Source of the DNA: an uncultured Erysipelotrichaceae bacterium
GTDB taxonomy: Bacteria > Bacillota_I > Bacilli_A > Erysipelotrichales > Erysipelotrichaceae
Length of the DNA: 22,036 nt
Assembly (NCBI GenBank): GCA_902782955.1
Contig: CACZPD010000176.1
Coordinates: 1 to 22,036, forward strand
Direction: 5' to 3'
Shown: piece after piece, positions 21,340 through 22,036 of the stretch
How positions within the stretch are numbered: position 1 is the first letter of the stretch
How the letters are laid out: each line of letters starts with the position of its first letter
Translations under genes and position numbers: made by a program
Notes under the pieces: model-generated
Database searches by the model: none
What the model saw: the letters and a program-made list of their open reading frames with translations, nothing else
What the model was told of the DNA's origin: nothing

Positions 21340-21833
21340 CAGGCGCCCGCCTTTTCTTCTGCGATGATCTTTTTGAGCTCGTTCAGCAGTTTGTTTCCTG
21401 TTGTAGCTGCACCGATCGTCCTGCCGTCAACGACAGCTACAGGAGCGAGACCGCAGGCACCGAGACAACGTGTTGCGTCAAGTGAGAACAGGCCGTCTTT
21501 GCTTGTTCCGTTGATCGGAGCACCTGTAACTTCAACAGCCTGGTCGATCAGTTTCTGCGCGCCTTTTACATAGCAGGCCGTACCGAGACATACATTGATG
21601 ACATGTTTGCCTTTCGGCTCTGTTGTGAACTGGGCATAGAACATGACGACACCATACACTTCAGCGACACTGCTGCCGCATGCATCCGCAATCTTTTCCA
21701 TTGCTTCAAAAGGAACATAGCCGAGTTCGTTCTGCACGTCATGCAGCATAACGATGATCGGACCGGGCTGATCCTTATGTGCTTCAACAATTGCGTCGAT
21801 CTTCGCTAAAGCAGCCGGATTTAGTTTTTCCAT
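21339..21833 (-). CDS. hydC: NADH/ferredoxin hydrogenase subunit HydC (NuoE-like, [2Fe-2S])
   Basis: Small thioredoxin-like [2Fe-2S] subunit of the HydABC complex, transferring electrons between HydB and HydA. It is 164 residues, typical of NuoE. An N-terminal helical bundle holds ALAKIDAIVEAHKDQPGPIIVMLHDVQNELGY-like sequence with the VYGVVMFYAQF motif. Ligands: CLGTAC (Cys82, Cys87) and CLGACG (Cys123, Cys127). The ATG at 21833 has AGGAGG (21846-21841) at ideal spacing; a TTG start at 21869 would add 12 basic residues and lies in a hairpin, so I reject it. First gene of the operon, yet separated from hydB and hydA by seven genes. Confidence 0.94.
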   Translation of the reverse strand: MEKLNPAALAKIDAIVEAHKDQPGPIIVMLHDVQNELGYVPFEAMEKIADACGSSVAEVYGVVMFYAQFTTEPKGKHVINVCLGTACYVKGAQKLIDQAVEVTGAPINGTSKDGLFSLDATRCLGACGLAPVAVVDGRTIGAATTGNKLLNELKKIIAEEKAGA

Positions 21834-21980
21834 CCTTTTTCCTCCTCTTTCTTTCTGCCTCCTTCCCAAACGGGCAGGAGGGATCTGACAGCCGCGCCGA
21901 TCCGCCGGGCCGGTATACTCAGCGAACTAACGCAGCCGTACCTGTGATGAAATCATGACAAAAAGAGTGCATAATTCATC
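21834..21980 (-). promoter_or_regulatory. Structured 5' leader of the hyd operon with a hairpin near the hydC start
   Basis: About 147 bases lie between the predicted start of transcription (near 21980) and the hydC ATG. At the 5' end, 21980-21946 can fold (GATGAA...TTCATC with an inner TTATG/CATGA). A GC-rich stretch follows (about 21885-21915). Near the gene, CCTCCTGCCC-gttt-GGGAAGGAGG (21881-21858) forms 9 pairs with one mismatch. Its CCUCCU arm is also complementary to the hydC ribosome binding site AGGAGG (21846-21841), so two folds compete. It matches no riboswitch I recognise. Confidence 0.45.
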
Positions 21981-21986
21981 AAAATA

Positions 21987-21995
21987 ATTATATCA
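21987..21995 (-). promoter_or_regulatory. Predicted extended -10 promoter of the hydrogenase operon
   Basis: The minus strand reads TGATATAAT. A TTGATA candidate -35 (22017-22012) lies 19 bases upstream, inside the Rex-like operator. Repressor binding would therefore block RNA polymerase. Confidence 0.65.
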
Positions 21996-21999
21996 GAGA

Positions 22000-22017
22000 T
22001 TGTTAAATTATTATCAA
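22000..22017. promoter_or_regulatory. Rex-type operator at the hyd operon promoter
   Basis: TTGTTAAATTATTATCAA is an inverted repeat TTGTTAA-N4-TTATCAA, with one mismatch to TTGTTAA-N4-TTAACAA, the Rex box known from Firmicutes. It covers the -35 region. Rex is an NADH-sensing repressor known to control hydrogenase and fermentation genes. The rex gene itself is not in the window. Confidence 0.75.
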
Positions 22018-22022
22018 CTATA

Positions 22023-22036
22023 TGTGCATTTGCACA
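22023..22036. repeat. Palindrome TGTGCA-TT-TGCACA upstream of the Rex box
   Basis: A perfect inverted repeat of two 6-base arms at the right edge of the window, 5 bases beyond the Rex-like box. It may be a second operator or part of a hairpin that continues outside. Its context is cut, so no assignment is made. Confidence 0.4.

Noticed and set aside
21339..21869. Extended hydC start at TTG 21869
   Set aside because: The added 12 residues are basic, come from the leader hairpin, and there is no good ribosome binding site; ATG at 21833 has AGGAGG.
1..22036. CRISPR arrays, insertion sequences, tRNA or rRNA genes, phage genes
   Set aside because: Reading through found no regularly spaced repeats, transposase motifs, terminal inverted repeats or clover-leaf sequences; gaps between genes are short and explained by promoters and terminators.

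Overview
This is a chromosomal window of roughly 50% GC from an anaerobic, fermentative Bacillota (Firmicutes). The evidence is the classic nusB-xseA-xseB-ispA-dxs operon, strong AGGAGG ribosome binding sites, TATAAT-type promoters and a trimeric NADH/ferredoxin [FeFe]-hydrogenase. An Erysipelotrichia-like host would fit, but the sequence alone does not prove it. I see no mobile elements, CRISPR arrays, rRNA or tRNA. Genes are tightly packed and no gene-free stretch exceeds about 200 bases.

Layout. (1) 1-3332, minus strand: nusB, xseA, xseB, ispA and the N-terminal part of dxs, which runs off the left edge. All overlap or nearly touch. (2) 3425-6910: a DUF5662 gene (+) converging on a MATE exporter (-), then a divergently transcribed gene (+) that fuses a PTS EIIB-like domain to a ROK-kinase-like domain. 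(3) 6984-10463, minus: a YfeW/PBP4B-like lipoprotein serine hydrolase and guaB (IMP dehydrogenase), the latter strikingly like the enzyme of the protozoan Tritrichomonas foetus. (4) 10568-12844, plus: proS, then a two-gene unit of a small membrane protein and a YbjQ-family protein. (5) 12963-13679, minus: an acidic secreted lipoprotein. (6) 13833-21833, minus: a ten-gene hydrogenase operon, with its promoter and leader at 21834-22036.

The hydrogenase operon is the centre of interest. In transcription order it encodes HydC (NuoE-like), a DRTGG protein, an anti-sigma-type ATPase, an [FeFe]-hydrogenase-like iron-sulfur protein with Phe in place of the proton-relay Cys, a second DRTGG protein, a PHP-domain hydrolase, a second GHKL ATPase, a thioredoxin-like [2Fe-2S] protein, HydB and HydA. 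HydABC would interconvert H2 with NADH plus reduced ferredoxin. The six genes between hydC and the [2Fe-2S] protein look like a sensing or signalling module built around a catalytically dead hydrogenase domain. A near-perfect Rex operator overlaps the predicted promoter, which ties expression to the NADH/NAD+ ratio. The long leader contains a hairpin whose CCUCCU arm could also pair with the hydC ribosome binding site.

All functions are inferred from motifs and remembered family features; no database search was run. Promoter, terminator and leader calls are by eye.
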